Shown here piece by piece: positions 41,551-50,543 of a stretch of DNA of 64,000 nt. Every line of letters starts with the position of its first letter. Position 1 is the stretch's first letter. Below the pieces are notes generated by a model. That model saw nothing but the letters and a program-made list of their open reading frames with translations. It did no database searches and was not told where the DNA came from. Position numbers and translations under genes: made by a program. The DNA is from Mesorhizobium sp. (GTDB taxonomy: Bacteria > Pseudomonadota > Alphaproteobacteria > Rhizobiales > Rhizobiaceae), in assembly GCA_004020645.1 (NCBI GenBank), contig SAQL01000034.1, positions 1 through 64,000 on the forward strand. The letters are read 5' to 3'.

Positions 41551-43303
41551 GGTTCTTCCGCACATTTGGTGCAAGGGCGGGAACTTCTCGTCTGCCCCTC
41601 TGCTGCGGGTGGTTCAGGCGGCTGCCAGTAGCCTGTTTCTCAGCAGTGGATATCCAGAGCGCCCATACATCTGGCGCTTGATCGTCTTGAGCCGGTTGAT
41701 CTGGCCTTCGACCGGGCTGGTGCTCCAGGGCTGGGTGATCGCCGCCCGGACGGCCTCGATGTCGCGGCCGATGCCTGCTGCAAGCGAAGCCAGTTCGCTG
41801 TCCGTGGCATCCTTGAGCCATTGCTCGAGGCCGGCATCATCGTCGCCGCGGATCAGGGCGGCGAAGCGTCGGGCGAGTTCGCCCGCCACTGCAAGCTCCG
41901 GCGCGGCTTCGTAGAGATGGTGCAAGAACCGCCCGGTTGGCTCATCGAGCGATGTTGGGTCTTCGCTCAGGAGCCATGCACAGTTCCGGCGCGATGGCGG
42001 CCGCCACCGCGAATTTGGTGGAGCGGTCGATGACCGCTCATTACGGGCGGCGGTCCACCTGTAGACGGTCGCCCTGCTGCCTTCAAAGCCACGGTGCTTG
42101 ATTTCGGTCCACAGCTGCAGCCCGTTGCGCTGGCCTTCCTCCCAGCGCTTTTCGAGATAGTCTCGAAAAGGATCCATGAGGACGGAGCGCGAGGGCGGCC
42201 GCCGGTGCTCGGGCTCACCGCCCGCTGCAAGCCAGCGTTCGACAGTTCTCACGTTCATGCCCATCCGGGGCGCGATCTGTCGCGGCGATAGACCGGCCTC
42301 CCGCAACTGAAGGATTTCAGCATAGAACTCACTGCGCTGGTTGCGCCTCGACTGGCGCAGGCAATTGAGTTTCGGGGAATTTTCTACCGGTGGTTCCGGC
42401 TCGGCTTCGGCGTTTCCGGCCATCTCGGACGCCATGGCCTTTCCGGCAGCGCTGACCGCCTTGCGATGGCGACCGACGGCCAGACGCAACGCTTCGCCCA
42501 GGTTCTGGAGAAGATGCCAGCGGTCGGCGACCTGCGTTGCATCGGGAGCACCGCGACGGGCGCCCTCGGCATAAACGCCGGAACGATCGCGCGCGATGAC
42601 CTCGATGCCAGGATGGCGTTCCAGCCATGATGCGACCGTGGCGGCATTTCGATCCGGCAATAGATCCAGCACGCGGTTGCGCTCCAGATCGCAGATGATC
42701 GTTCCGTAGCGCTGTCCTTTGCGCCAGGCCCAGTCGTCGATGCCAACCACCCGCGGCGCTTCCGGCGGCTCGAACCCGGCCGCGCGGATCATCCGCAACA
42801 GCGTGTCGCCGCTCACCGGCATGGCGAGCCTGTCCGACAGGCGCGAGCCCGGCTCGCCACCCACCGCAAAGCCGATCGCCATCTGGTTTTCGCCGAGCCG
42901 AACCGTGCGCCGGGCTTTCGGCTGAACCGTCTCAGGAAGCCTCTCGGTGAAGATCCGTCGTGGGCATTGTGGATCGGCGCATCGAAACCGTCGTGCGTGG
43001 AGCCGGATTTCGACAACCCGCCCCTGCCACGGCAGATCGGTCAACCGGCGCATGTAGTGACTGTGGACGCGGCGGGTTCGGTGACCGCAACACGGACAGC
43101 ACGATTCCATCGCCTTCGGCCGGGCAACGAGCACCACCCTGTCAGCCTGCGGGAGTATTTGGACGATCGAAAGCTCGGGCGAAATCAGCGAGCGGAAGGC
43201 ATGGAGCACGGGCAAATCACGGCGTCGACTGCGATTCCGACTCTATGAACTTATTCGCACCGTCCGTGAATCCCGCAACCTGCACCAAATGTGCGGAAGA
43301 ACC
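41551..43303. mobile_element. ISL3-family insertion sequence with 8-bp target duplication
   Basis: 1753 bp with terminal inverted repeats (GGTTCTTCCGCACATTTGGT at the left, complementary at the right) and direct repeats CCAGAAAG at 41543-41550 and 43304-43311. The 8-bp duplication is characteristic of ISL3, and its perfect state indicates a recent insertion. Confidence 0.93.
41614..43215 (-). CDS. ISL3-family transposase
   Basis: About 533 residues. The N-terminal zinc-binding region (CPCCGHRTRRVHSHY) and a second cysteine pair (CADPQCPRR) precede the DDE domain with VVGIDDWAWRKGQRYGT, VADRWHLLQN and the C-terminal TSPVEGQINRLKTIKRQMYG. A helix-turn-helix (GLSPRQIAPRMGMNVRTVERW) is inserted between. 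Start at TTG 43215 or GTG 43209; no ATG is available. Appears intact. Confidence 0.9.
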   Translation of the reverse strand: MPVLHAFRSLISPELSIVQILPQADRVVLVARPKAMESCCPCCGHRTRRVHSHYMRRLTDLPWQGRVVEIRLHARRFRCADPQCPRRIFTERLPETVQPKARRTVRLGENQMAIGFAVGGEPGSRLSDRLAMPVSGDTLLRMIRAAGFEPPEAPRVVGIDDWAWRKGQRYGTIICDLERNRVLDLLPDRNAATVASWLERHPGIEVIARDRSGVYAEGARRGAPDATQVADRWHLLQNLGEALRLAVGRHRKAVSAAGKAMASEMAGNAEAEPEPPVENSPKLNCLRQSRRNQRSEFYAEILQLREAGLSPRQIAPRMGMNVRTVERWLAAGGEPEHRRPPSRSVLMDPFRDYLEKRWEEGQRNGLQLWTEIKHRGFEGSRATVYRWTAARNERSSTAPPNSRWRPPSRRNCAWLLSEDPTSLDEPTGRFLHHLYEAAPELAVAGELARRFAALIRGDDDAGLEQWLKDATDSELASLAAGIGRDIEAVRAAITQPWSTSPVEGQINRLKTIKRQMYGRSGYPLLRNRLLAAA

Positions 43304-43460
43304 CCAGAAAGTCGCGCCGGTCGAAATCTCACCACCGCATCGAGCGCCTCCGCAAGGCGCAGTTTATGGTCGATTACGTGCCTTCGGCAGATGTTCATCC
43401 GTCGACGCTTAGAACAGATAGCGCCGGTCGGCCCAGGCGAGCAGCACTGCGGCATCTCGA

Positions 43461-44401
43461 TCAGGCGCAGCCCTTGACCGATCGCCTCGCCGGCGTCCGT
43501 ATCGACCCAGTTCCGTGCGTCATTAGAAAGTACCAGGCGAAGGGCAGGCTAATCTCGACGTCGATCGCCTCGGTCCGCTCCATCAGCCGGTGCGCCGATA
43601 TGCTTTCTTCCAACACCAGCTTCTCGGCAGGCAATTTGAGCGGCCGCGGGATAAGACCGATCTCGAGCCGGCCACGATGCTCAAGATCTTGGATGTCAAA
43701 GGCCCAATGGTCAAAGTGCCGTGGATGCATGCGCTCGACCGCTCCCAGTCGGCAAAAAAGAGGTTCGGCTCTCGCGCGGCATGAAATCGGACCAGTCCGG
43801 ATTGGCATCTAAAAACGCGGCGTCGCGAGTGCCGTCGAGGCCGACCTCACGGATGATGGGTTTTCGAGTTCGGAACGGGTCGCCTCGCGCTGTGCCTGGT
43901 CGATGCGCGCTCTGCGCACCGGGACACTCCTCATGTCAACGACGCCGCCGGTGGCGCGGGTGCCTAGCCGATAGAACGGGCCGGCGAGCGTCAGTGCGCC
44001 AACATCGGGCTCGCGTTTCACCCAGGACGGGTCCAAAAGATCGTCGGCGGTATAAGGGCGATAATCTTGGTCAACAACCGGACCGGCCAGAACCTCGACT
44101 TCGCGGCCGAGCGAGAGTTGCACGAAGTCGGCGACGCCCGGCCCGGTCGGTGCAAAGGCGAAGGCGCTGGCGCCGCGCCATTCGGCGAACTTCTTCCCGT
44201 CCTCGCGATACCGGTTTCAGAAGGCGGTGAGATCGCCGTTAGTTCGGCCAGCTGCCTCTCGACCCAGGCGCGATCGTCGCCGCAGCGCGTGCCGTCAGCA
44301 GCGATAACGGCGTGAGGGTTCCGCCAATAAGGATCATCGATGGTCAGGACGGTGAAGGCAAAACCTGGAAAGGCCTTGTTGGGGCAGGGCGAGCTGGGCA
44401 T
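43461..44401 (-). pseudogene. Multiply frameshifted gene remnant
   Basis: One protein can be followed across several minus-strand frames. It starts at ATG 44401 (LTIDDPYWRNPHAVIAADG), shifts before about 44120 (PVVDQDYRPYTADDLLDPSW, then GPFYRLGTRATGGVVDM), shifts again near 43850 (REVGLDGTRDAAFLDANPDW), and continues from about 43740 (HPRHFDHWAFDIQDLEH, SLPFAWYFLMTHG). At least three shifts show it is dead. I do not recognise the family. The 44402-44720 gap and the 43312-43460 stretch beside the ISL3 show only further unassignable frames. Confidence 0.6.
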
Positions 44402-44720
44402 CGGCCGACTGCCCTCCTGAGGTGCGAGCTCGGCCTCGACGGTGGCGGGTATCGGGCAGGCGGATCGGCTCTACTGTCATTCGGGCGCTCCTCGCATGCA
44501 GGTGGTCCACTCAAGCGAGGCGAGTGAATTCATTAAATTAGGTCGACGAAGAGCAACAAAGCCCTGCGTTTCAGAGCCGCCCAGGTGAGAATTCTCGCTG
44601 ATCCTGGCGGCGAGATCAATCACTGTCGCCAAGAGCGAAAGTGATGAAACGCTTTAGCCTACAGTTTCCGATTTCTATTGAAGCGCCAGGCTGAAATTCC
44701 AGCCCGAATTTCCCCATGCC

Positions 44721-45005
44721 TTACTCTTTCGTCGGCGGCCAGCGGCGAGCTGTATGCACCAGGGCCAGCACCCACAAGTTTTCGCCTTCGACTTGGTAAA
44801 CCAGACGGTAGCTCTCATGTGGAATCAGCTCGCGCGTGCCGCTGATTTTTCCGGTGCGGCCGAGCCTGGGGAAATCCGCCAGCCTCGCCGCCGCGTCGCT
44901 GAAAAGCTGGTCCATCCGAGCGGCCGCTGACGGGCTGTCGGCCGCAATGTAGTCCCAAATGTCGGCTCGGTCCTGTTCGGCCTCTGGCGTCCATACGACC
45001 CTCAC
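44721..45005 (-). CDS. RelE/ParE-family toxin
   Basis: A 94-residue toxin of the RelE/ParE superfamily: VVWTPEAEQDRADIWDYIA at the start, then FPRLGRTG and ESYRLVYQVEG, and the C-terminal LALVHTARRWP. ParE-like members poison gyrase and RelE-like ones cleave mRNA; the sequence does not decide which. Its start overlaps the antitoxin stop by four bases. Probably a plasmid addiction module. Confidence 0.88.
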   Translation of the reverse strand: MRVVWTPEAEQDRADIWDYIAADSPSAAARMDQLFSDAAARLADFPRLGRTGKISGTRELIPHESYRLVYQVEGENLWVLALVHTARRWPPTKE

Positions 45006-45280
45006 GCCTGGCTTGCCGTCTTGGCACGCCGGGCGGCGAAGTCAGCCTCGATCTCATCATTCGTCCGGCCTCGGCCGGCACGCATCGAGGACCGCGCGAC
45101 CTCGACCTTGCGGCGGAGGAACTCGTCATACTCCCGCTCTTCGCGCCGGCGCTCAATGTAATCACGCATCAGCTCGCGAACCACCTGCGATGCCGGCCGA
45201 TGGTCGGCTTCGGTTTCGGCCATGAAGGCGTCGCGCAGCTCCGGTTCGAGCTTCATCGTGAAAACCGCCTCTTTCGGCAT
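45002..45280 (-). CDS. Ribbon-helix-helix antitoxin of the RelE/ParE pair
   Basis: 92 residues from ATG 45280 (MPKEAVFTMKLEPELRD). The N-terminal beta strand and helices, with SQVVRELMRDYIERR, fit an RHH/CopG-like DNA-binding domain. The charged C-terminal tail would wrap the toxin. A longer frame to 45349 lacks a suitable start. Confidence 0.82.
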   Translation of the reverse strand: MPKEAVFTMKLEPELRDAFMAETEADHRPASQVVRELMRDYIERRREEREYDEFLRRKVEVARSSMRAGRGRTNDEIEADFAARRAKTASQA

Positions 45281-45512
45281 GCTCGGCCTCCTGGGGGCTA
45301 GATACTCATGAAGTATATACGTTGGCATCACCAGCCGGCAAGCCGGCAACGACTGCCCTCCTTTGAGAATCCGCAGGACGCGCGAGGCTCTCGCGATGCC
45401 GCCGAGGCGGATTCAGCGCAGTTTGAAGTCATGATGGCTGGATCGATTTGGGAGCGCGCGTACCGGCCGTCGTTTCCGTTGGCGCAGTCAGTCGTGCCGG
45501 CCAAGCGGTGGT

Positions 45513-45722
45513 TCATTCGTCGCCGGCGAGGCCGTCGAACGCCTCCATCAGCGCATCGACGATCGCCTGGCCGAGCGCCTGTGCTGTCTCAGCGATCTGG
45601 GCTTCGTTTTCCTTGCGGGCCGCGGTGGCGAGTTCCGAACCCTGATCCGTCACGATCGCATTGGACCTGTCGATGGCCCATTGCGCAAAATCGTTACGGC
45701 TGTCGATGATCCTGGTTTCCAC
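45513..45722 (-). CDS. Small hypothetical protein
   Basis: A 69-residue acidic helical protein (ATAARKENEAQIAETAQALG) starting at GTG 45722. Not recognised. Sits between the toxin pair and the recombinase module; neighbouring gaps 45281-45512 and 45723-45982 show nothing else. Confidence 0.4.
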   Translation of the reverse strand: METRIIDSRNDFAQWAIDRSNAIVTDQGSELATAARKENEAQIAETAQALGQAIVDALMEAFDGLAGDE

Positions 45723-45982
45723 CGATGCGCGCTCCTGCGTTTACGATTTGTTTGGCCAATTCGGGCTAGGGTCAGGAGCGCGATGGGTATTGCGTTCGCG
45801 CCAAAACACTCCTCGAGGCTTGCAGCGTCACGCTCTGGGCAAGCCGTTTCTCCTCGCGCAGCCCACGATATCGGCCGATACGGACCTATTTTCCGTCGTT
45901 GAGACTGATCATGCCGGGCTTTTGACGGGAAAGCACTCCTTGTTCGATTCAAACGGGGAAGGGAGGGGGCTTTCCCGACCTC

Positions 45983-47128
45983 CTACAGGCCACTCGCCTT
46001 GGTGAGATTGACCCGGAATCGGTCGCGGCGCCGCTGATACTTTCGGGTCATCTCGGCCGAGGCATGCCCGAGCTGCTTTTGCACGTAGCGTTCGTCGACC
46101 TCGGCCGAGGAGGCGAGGCCCGCGCGCAGCGAGTGCCCGGAAAATTTCATCTCCCGCTCGCCCTCCGACAGATCACCGCGCACCCCGCCCGCCAGGGCGG
46201 TGCGCTTGACCAGCCGCGCCACTTCTTGGTCGTTGAGCCGCTCGGCACCAACCGCCTTGCCGTGCCCCGTGACACGCCGAAACAATGGGCCATGCGCGAT
46301 GCGGGCAAACTTCAGCCAGGTCTCGAGCGCGACAACCGGGCAGGTGGCGTCGGACGAACCGCGGCCGATCTCGACCTCGCGCCAGCCGGTCTTGCCCCTC
46401 AGCGTCACCAGCACGCCCTTGTCCGGAAAAAACTCGACCCAGCCGCGGCCGTCCTCGGTTTGATCGCGGCCAAGATCGAGGCCGACGATTTCGGAGCGGC
46501 GCAAGCCGCCGGCGAAGCCCAAAAGCAGCATGGCGCGGTCACGCAGGCCGCGCAGGGTGCCGCGGTCGAGCGTCTCCAGCATGGCGATGAGATCGTCGCG
46601 CAGGACGGCCTCCTTTTGTCGGGGAGGGGAGGCGTGGCTGTTGCGAATGCCGGCCAGCACGGTGGCGATGTGGCGGTCTTTTCTATCCAACGGCTGGCCA
46701 CGCTGCGTATAATTCCAGGTCAGGGAGGAGAGACGGCGTTCGATCGTCGCCACTGACTTTTTGTCGCGCTCCGATCCCGAGGCCTGAGCCGTGATGTAGA
46801 GGCCGACGGTCTGCGGATCCGGCGGCAACGTGTCAATAGACTGGCGACGGCACCATGCGCAAAAATGCTTCCAGTCGGCGGCGTAGGCGCGGCGGGTGTT
46901 TGCTGAACTGGCTGCCTCGACATAATCCCGAGCTCGATCGGCGAGCTTCTCGAGATGCGCCGGCAGGCGCGGACCATCATCCGCATGAAGTGCGGCTGCC
47001 GGAAGGGCAGGGGCGGGGGGTTCCGTGTCGTCGCCCATCGCATCAAGTCCCATGGCACGGACAATCTCGACCACGTCCGGTAGATCGTCGTCCTGTCCGG
47101 CGCCTTTGGAACTGTCGGTGGCCGTCAT
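45983..47128 (-). CDS. Tyrosine recombinase (copy 2, intact)
   Basis: A 381-residue site-specific integrase. The N-terminal SAM-like domain (NTRRAYAADWKHFCAWC) is followed by the catalytic Arg (GFAGGLRRSEIVGLD), the Lys beta-hairpin (VLVTLRGKTGWREVE), HSLRAG, LGHASAEM and the nucleophilic Tyr in RKYQRRRDRF. ATG 47128 lies two bases after the GNAT gene stop, so the recombinase is third in a DUF1778-GNAT-recombinase operon. It is the intact homologue of the broken copy at 32765. Likely targets are plasmid dimers or a site within this replicon. Confidence 0.88.
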   Translation of the reverse strand: MTATDSSKGAGQDDDLPDVVEIVRAMGLDAMGDDTEPPAPALPAAALHADDGPRLPAHLEKLADRARDYVEAASSANTRRAYAADWKHFCAWCRRQSIDTLPPDPQTVGLYITAQASGSERDKKSVATIERRLSSLTWNYTQRGQPLDRKDRHIATVLAGIRNSHASPPRQKEAVLRDDLIAMLETLDRGTLRGLRDRAMLLLGFAGGLRRSEIVGLDLGRDQTEDGRGWVEFFPDKGVLVTLRGKTGWREVEIGRGSSDATCPVVALETWLKFARIAHGPLFRRVTGHGKAVGAERLNDQEVARLVKRTALAGGVRGDLSEGEREMKFSGHSLRAGLASSAEVDERYVQKQLGHASAEMTRKYQRRRDRFRVNLTKASGL

Positions 47129-47130
47129 GA

Positions 47131-47652
47131 TCAAAGCCTCCCGCCACGGCGAAGCGCGGCCTCGAATGACGCCAACGGCAGGAATAACGACAAAGGACGA
47201 TCCTCCAGACCCAAGGCGCCGTAGGATCGATACCATGCCGCCACACGCTCATTCTTGGCATCGATGAACATCAGTGTTCCGCCAACCTCGGCCGCTGCCC
47301 GAATGCAGCGCAACGCCGCGGCAAGCAGCAACTGGCCGCCCAGTCCCCCACCTTGGATCGACCGCGCCACGGCGAGGCGCGCCAACCGGAAGCCGCCGAT
47401 CTCATAACGGCCGATGCCCTTGCGGAATTTCTCCGGCACGCGCTCGAACTCCGCAGCGGCGGGGCTCAGCGTGTAGAAACCGAGAATCGTTGCGTCTTGT
47501 TTTGCCACGGCAAGAAATGTCTTCGAGGCGCCCCGCTCATGGTTGCGACGCGCATGGACACGAAGAAATTCATTGAGGCCGGCATCGCCGCAATCGAAAC
47601 TGTCGCGGTCGTGCCGGGCGACGGGCTCTTCGCCCCAGGGCGGCAGGCTCAT
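47131..47652 (-). CDS. GNAT acetyltransferase toxin (TacT/AtaT-like)
   Basis: A 173-residue GNAT protein. The start HDRDSFDCGDAGLNEFL and the later YYTLSPA-like GFYTLSPAAAEF are typical of TacT-type toxins that acetylate charged tRNAs. The acetyl-CoA loop appears as ARSIQGGGLGGQLL. Paired with the overlapping DUF1778 gene (ATGA at 47649-47652). It separates the recombinase from DUF1403 in this module copy and is absent from copy 1. Confidence 0.85.
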   Translation of the reverse strand: MSLPPWGEEPVARHDRDSFDCGDAGLNEFLRVHARRNHERGASKTFLAVAKQDATILGFYTLSPAAAEFERVPEKFRKGIGRYEIGGFRLARLAVARSIQGGGLGGQLLLAAALRCIRAAAEVGGTLMFIDAKNERVAAWYRSYGALGLEDRPLSLFLPLASFEAALRRGGRL

Positions 47653-47930
47653 AGATCGGCGGGCAACGCCCGCGCCGCCGCGATAAGCTTCTCGTTGGGG
47701 GCGGGCGGGTTCTCCAGCGCCTCCAGAACGCGCAGTCCGTCGCGTTCGGACAAAACGATTCGGTCGTTGCGCTTGATAATCTCGCGGGAGGCGTCGAGGA
47801 CGGTGCGCAGGACAAAATCCGTTATCCCGGCGGCGCCCGCCAACTGCGTAGCGCGCAGGATCACCGCCTTGTCGGCGGGCTTGATGCGAAACGACATGCG
47901 CTGGCTGTCAGGGACGGCGGAGCGGGGCAT
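47649..47930 (-). CDS. DUF1778 antitoxin (TacA-like)
   Basis: 93 residues from ATG 47930. A ribbon-helix-helix domain (SQRMSFRIKPADKAVILRA, then AGITDFVLRTVLDAS) precedes a C-terminal arm (ALENPPAPNEKLIAA) that binds the GNAT toxin. Expected to repress the operon that also includes the recombinase. Confidence 0.85.
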   Translation of the reverse strand: MPRSAVPDSQRMSFRIKPADKAVILRATQLAGAAGITDFVLRTVLDASREIIKRNDRIVLSERDGLRVLEALENPPAPNEKLIAAARALPADL

Positions 47931-48018
47931 AGGGCGAATCCTTCGCTTTTCTGAGGCTTGACTGTATGATTTCGGGGGCATGGCGTCAAGATGTACAGTT
48001 TCATGCGGTACATGTCAA

Positions 48019-48067
48019 TAACGAACGATAATGCAACATTATCATTCGTTATATTGTTCCGACAGGC
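48019..48067. promoter_or_regulatory. Palindromic block upstream of DUF1403 (copy 2)
   Basis: TAACGAACGATAATG and CATTATCATTCGTTA form a 15-bp inverted repeat with one mismatch around CAA (48019-48051). It continues into ATATTGTTCCGACAGGC, shared with copy 1. It lies about 75 bases upstream of the DUF1403 start and between divergent genes. Confidence 0.65.
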
Positions 48068-48127
48068 TGTGCGTTTTGGCGCCAAATCCATGGCGAAAAG
48101 CGCACGACCGCTTTACCCTCCAAAACC

Positions 48128-49084
48128 ATGATTCGCCTCGATCCCGCGACCGCCAGCCCCACCACCACGCCGACCGTGCCTACCTGGGCGCTTGCCGCCG
48201 GCGGCGCGCCGAGCGACGCCGGCGCCGCCTTCCAGGCCGGCGCCGCCCTGGGCGCCCTCGACGGCCTCGCCCGAGCGCAATTTTCCTGGGCCGGGGCTTG
48301 GCGGCAGCGGCTGGCGCTCAATTGCGCCGCCACCGGCATGCGGCTCGCCGGCCGCGCCGAGGACGCGGCCGCCTTGCGCGACGCCTGGCACCTGCGCCCG
48401 GCCGGCGCCGATCCCGGTCCCGCCGGCGCCGTCTTTGGCGCTTGGCGGCAGTTGGCCGTGCAGCCGCCCGTCACTACCCCCGACCGGCTCGAGAAGATAC
48501 TCGACCAGCTTGGCCTCCATTGGGACGGTGCCGCGCTCGCCGACATTTGCACGCAGATCGAAAAACTCGTTGGATTCCAGCGGCCGGCACCGCTCGCCGC
48601 CGCGGCGATCGCCGCTCACGTCGTCGCCATGCGGCCCGATGCCGAACTCTTCGCCTGGTGGCTCGCCGACCTGGTGCTGGCGCAAAGCCTGCGCTGGCCG
48701 CGGCCGCTGCCGCTTCTGATGGCCCAGGTTTTTGCTCCAGCCTTCCGCGCCGAGGCCGGCGGCGGCCGACGAATGAAGCCGGGCGAACAAAATTTTGAGC
48801 GCGCGGTCTGCGTTGCACTGGTTCAGGCGGCGGCGGAGGCCTGCCGGCTGGCCGCCGAGCTGTCGCGCCGTGCCGAAAAGCTCCTGGCGGTGGCGCCGAA
48901 ACTGCGCGCCAAGGGCGCCGGCGACGTGATTTCTCTGCTGCTCAACGAAGACGCCGTTTCGGGATCGCTGACGACCAAAAATCTATCGCGCTTTGCGGCG
49001 CGGCGGCTGTTCGAGCGGCTGCAGCAACTGGATGCCGTGCGCGAGCTTTCCGGCCGCACCAGCTTCCGACTGTTCGGGCTCTAG
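48128..49084 (+). CDS. DUF1403 family protein (copy 2)
   Basis: 318 residues, very rich in alanine. Blocks match copy 1: WAGAWRQRLALNC, LVLAQSLRWPRPLPLLMAQ and the terminal AVRELSGRTSFRLFGL. Start ATG 48128 (MIRLDP) agrees between copies. Followed two bases later by the ScpB-like gene. Confidence 0.78.
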   Translation: MIRLDPATASPTTTPTVPTWALAAGGAPSDAGAAFQAGAALGALDGLARAQFSWAGAWRQRLALNCAATGMRLAGRAEDAAALRDAWHLRPAGADPGPAGAVFGAWRQLAVQPPVTTPDRLEKILDQLGLHWDGAALADICTQIEKLVGFQRPAPLAAAAIAAHVVAMRPDAELFAWWLADLVLAQSLRWPRPLPLLMAQVFAPAFRAEAGGGRRMKPGEQNFERAVCVALVQAAAEACRLAAELSRRAEKLLAVAPKLRAKGAGDVISLLLNEDAVSGSLTTKNLSRFAARRLFERLQQLDAVRELSGRTSFRLFGL

Positions 49085-49086
49085 CG

Positions 49087-49782
49087 ATGAGCGAAGCCTC
49101 TGCCCGCCGCAAGCCAGGTGATCAGCCGGCGCTGCTTGACACCGAGCTCGATCATCTGCCGGCAGAATTGCGCTGGCGCGAATGGATGGGCCGTGTCGAA
49201 GCGGTGATTTTTGCGGCGAGCGAACCGGTGCCGCGCGAGGTGCTGGCGCGTGTCGTGGGCAAAGGCTGCAATCTCGAGCTGATCATCGACGACATCCGCG
49301 CCGAGCTCGCCGGCCGCCCGTATGAGCTGGTCGCGGTCGCCGGCGGCTGGCAGCACCGGACGAAAAAGGCGTTCGCCGACGTCATCCGCTCCGCTTTTGG
49401 TACCGCCGCGGGGCAGGGGACAAAGGAGCTGTCGCAAGCGGAGGCGCTTGTCTTAATGTGCATTGCCTATTTCCAGCCGATCACGCGTGGCGAGCTGTCG
49501 AGCTTTTTCGGCAAGGAGGTGTCGCGCGACCTGATCGGCGTGCTGCGCGCGCAGGATCTGATCGCCTCGGGGCCGCGCAGCCCGCAGCCGGGCGCGCCCT
49601 ACACCTATGTGACGACCAAGAATTTTCTCTCGCAGTTCGGGCTCGACACGCTGCGCCAGCTGCCGGATTTCGAGGCGCTTGAGGACGCCGGGCTGCTGTC
49701 GAAAGAAAAGCTGCTGGCGGGCGACATCATACCGGGGTTTTCAGATTGCGATCAGGATGACGGTCCGGAGTCCGACATCTGA
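49087..49782 (+). CDS. ScpB-like segregation/condensation protein (copy 2)
   Basis: 231 residues, strongly similar to copy 1 (EWMGRVEAVIFAASEPV, SSFFGKEVSRDLIGVL, then the shared FEALEDAGLLSKEKLLAGDI). As in copy 1, no ScpA partner is present, so it may act with DUF1403 instead. The unrelated C-terminal tails of the two copies suggest that region is not essential. Confidence 0.8.
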   Translation: MSEASARRKPGDQPALLDTELDHLPAELRWREWMGRVEAVIFAASEPVPREVLARVVGKGCNLELIIDDIRAELAGRPYELVAVAGGWQHRTKKAFADVIRSAFGTAAGQGTKELSQAEALVLMCIAYFQPITRGELSSFFGKEVSRDLIGVLRAQDLIASGPRSPQPGAPYTYVTTKNFLSQFGLDTLRQLPDFEALEDAGLLSKEKLLAGDIIPGFSDCDQDDGPESDI

Positions 49783-50361
49783 AAGCAGGCCCAATCCGAC
49801 CTTGAGGTTTGCAGCCCAATATCGCCTTTAGCCGCCATGCGTCAGGCGACCCTGGGTCCGTTAAACGAGCGCGCTTGAGCTGTCGATGCGCGATCTGACC
49901 AACAGTCCAACGCCTCATCAACAGGCAAAGGAGCCAATCTTCGATGGTCTGAGCGAGATTTGCAAGTCAGCTAGCTCCGCCACCACGTCAGATCCGAACG
50001 TCGAAAACAGCTCGATCAAGTCATCTTGCCGGGGCTGGCCAAAGGCCAACCGATAGGTAGCCGAAGACTTTTTCAGATTCCCGTAGCGCTCTACCTCCCG
50101 ACTAAACGGACGGATCGGGACCATGCGCTCGATTTTAGCGTGGCCAGGGTAGACCCAGTAGGGCACGATATCGCCAGCACGTCCTGCCGCATCACGGCTC
50201 GGATCATAACTTCGACCGCCAATTGATCCCGGCGATCGATGCTGAGATTTTGTAGTGGCCCCGATCGTTATGGCAATCATCCAGGTTCGCATGTCGTCCA
50301 AGAAGTCGCCTCAGCCGGCCGCTTCCTGTCATGTTCAGCCGTATCCGATTGCAGAGGTCTT
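49783..50361 (-). other. Gap with one unrecognised ORF (49918-50301, minus)
   Basis: A 127-codon minus-strand frame encodes MDDMRTWMIAI, then VPYWVYPGHAKIERMV and GQPRQDDLIELFSTFGSD. Codon composition is protein-like, but no family is recognised and the start is uncertain. It could be real or a fragment. The rest of the gap shows nothing. Confidence 0.3.
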
Positions 50362-50377
50362 TGTCTGAGACACGACA
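50362..50377. promoter_or_regulatory. NifA upstream activator sequence
   Basis: TGTCTGAGACACGACA, a perfect TGT-N10-ACA. It lies 71 bases upstream of the sigma-54 -24 element, the usual NifA geometry. Confidence 0.75.
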
Positions 50378-50448
50378 CACTTAAGCGCGAGTAATACGCA
50401 GCCCGGCGCGAAAAGCAGGCTTCCTCATTGTTTTAACACCATCGTCGG

Positions 50449-50464
50449 TGGCACGCGGATTGCA
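50449..50464 (+). promoter_or_regulatory. Sigma-54 (RpoN) -24/-12 promoter
   Basis: TGGCACGCGGATTGCA matches the RpoN consensus TGGCACG-N4-TTGCW at every fixed position. Expected transcript start is about 50476, 68 bases before the ATP-grasp ATG. Confidence 0.88.
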
Positions 50465-50543
50465 TGTGACTGTGAAGGCGCGGAGTCTACAACTAAATCC
50501 GAGCCGATGAACTGACGCAGCGAAACATAAAAGGAGTAGCCTC

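Noticed and set aside
48019..48051. A rho-independent terminator
   Set aside because: The inverted repeat lies between divergent promoters, lacks a GC-rich stem and T-tract, and is conserved upstream of DUF1403 in the other module.
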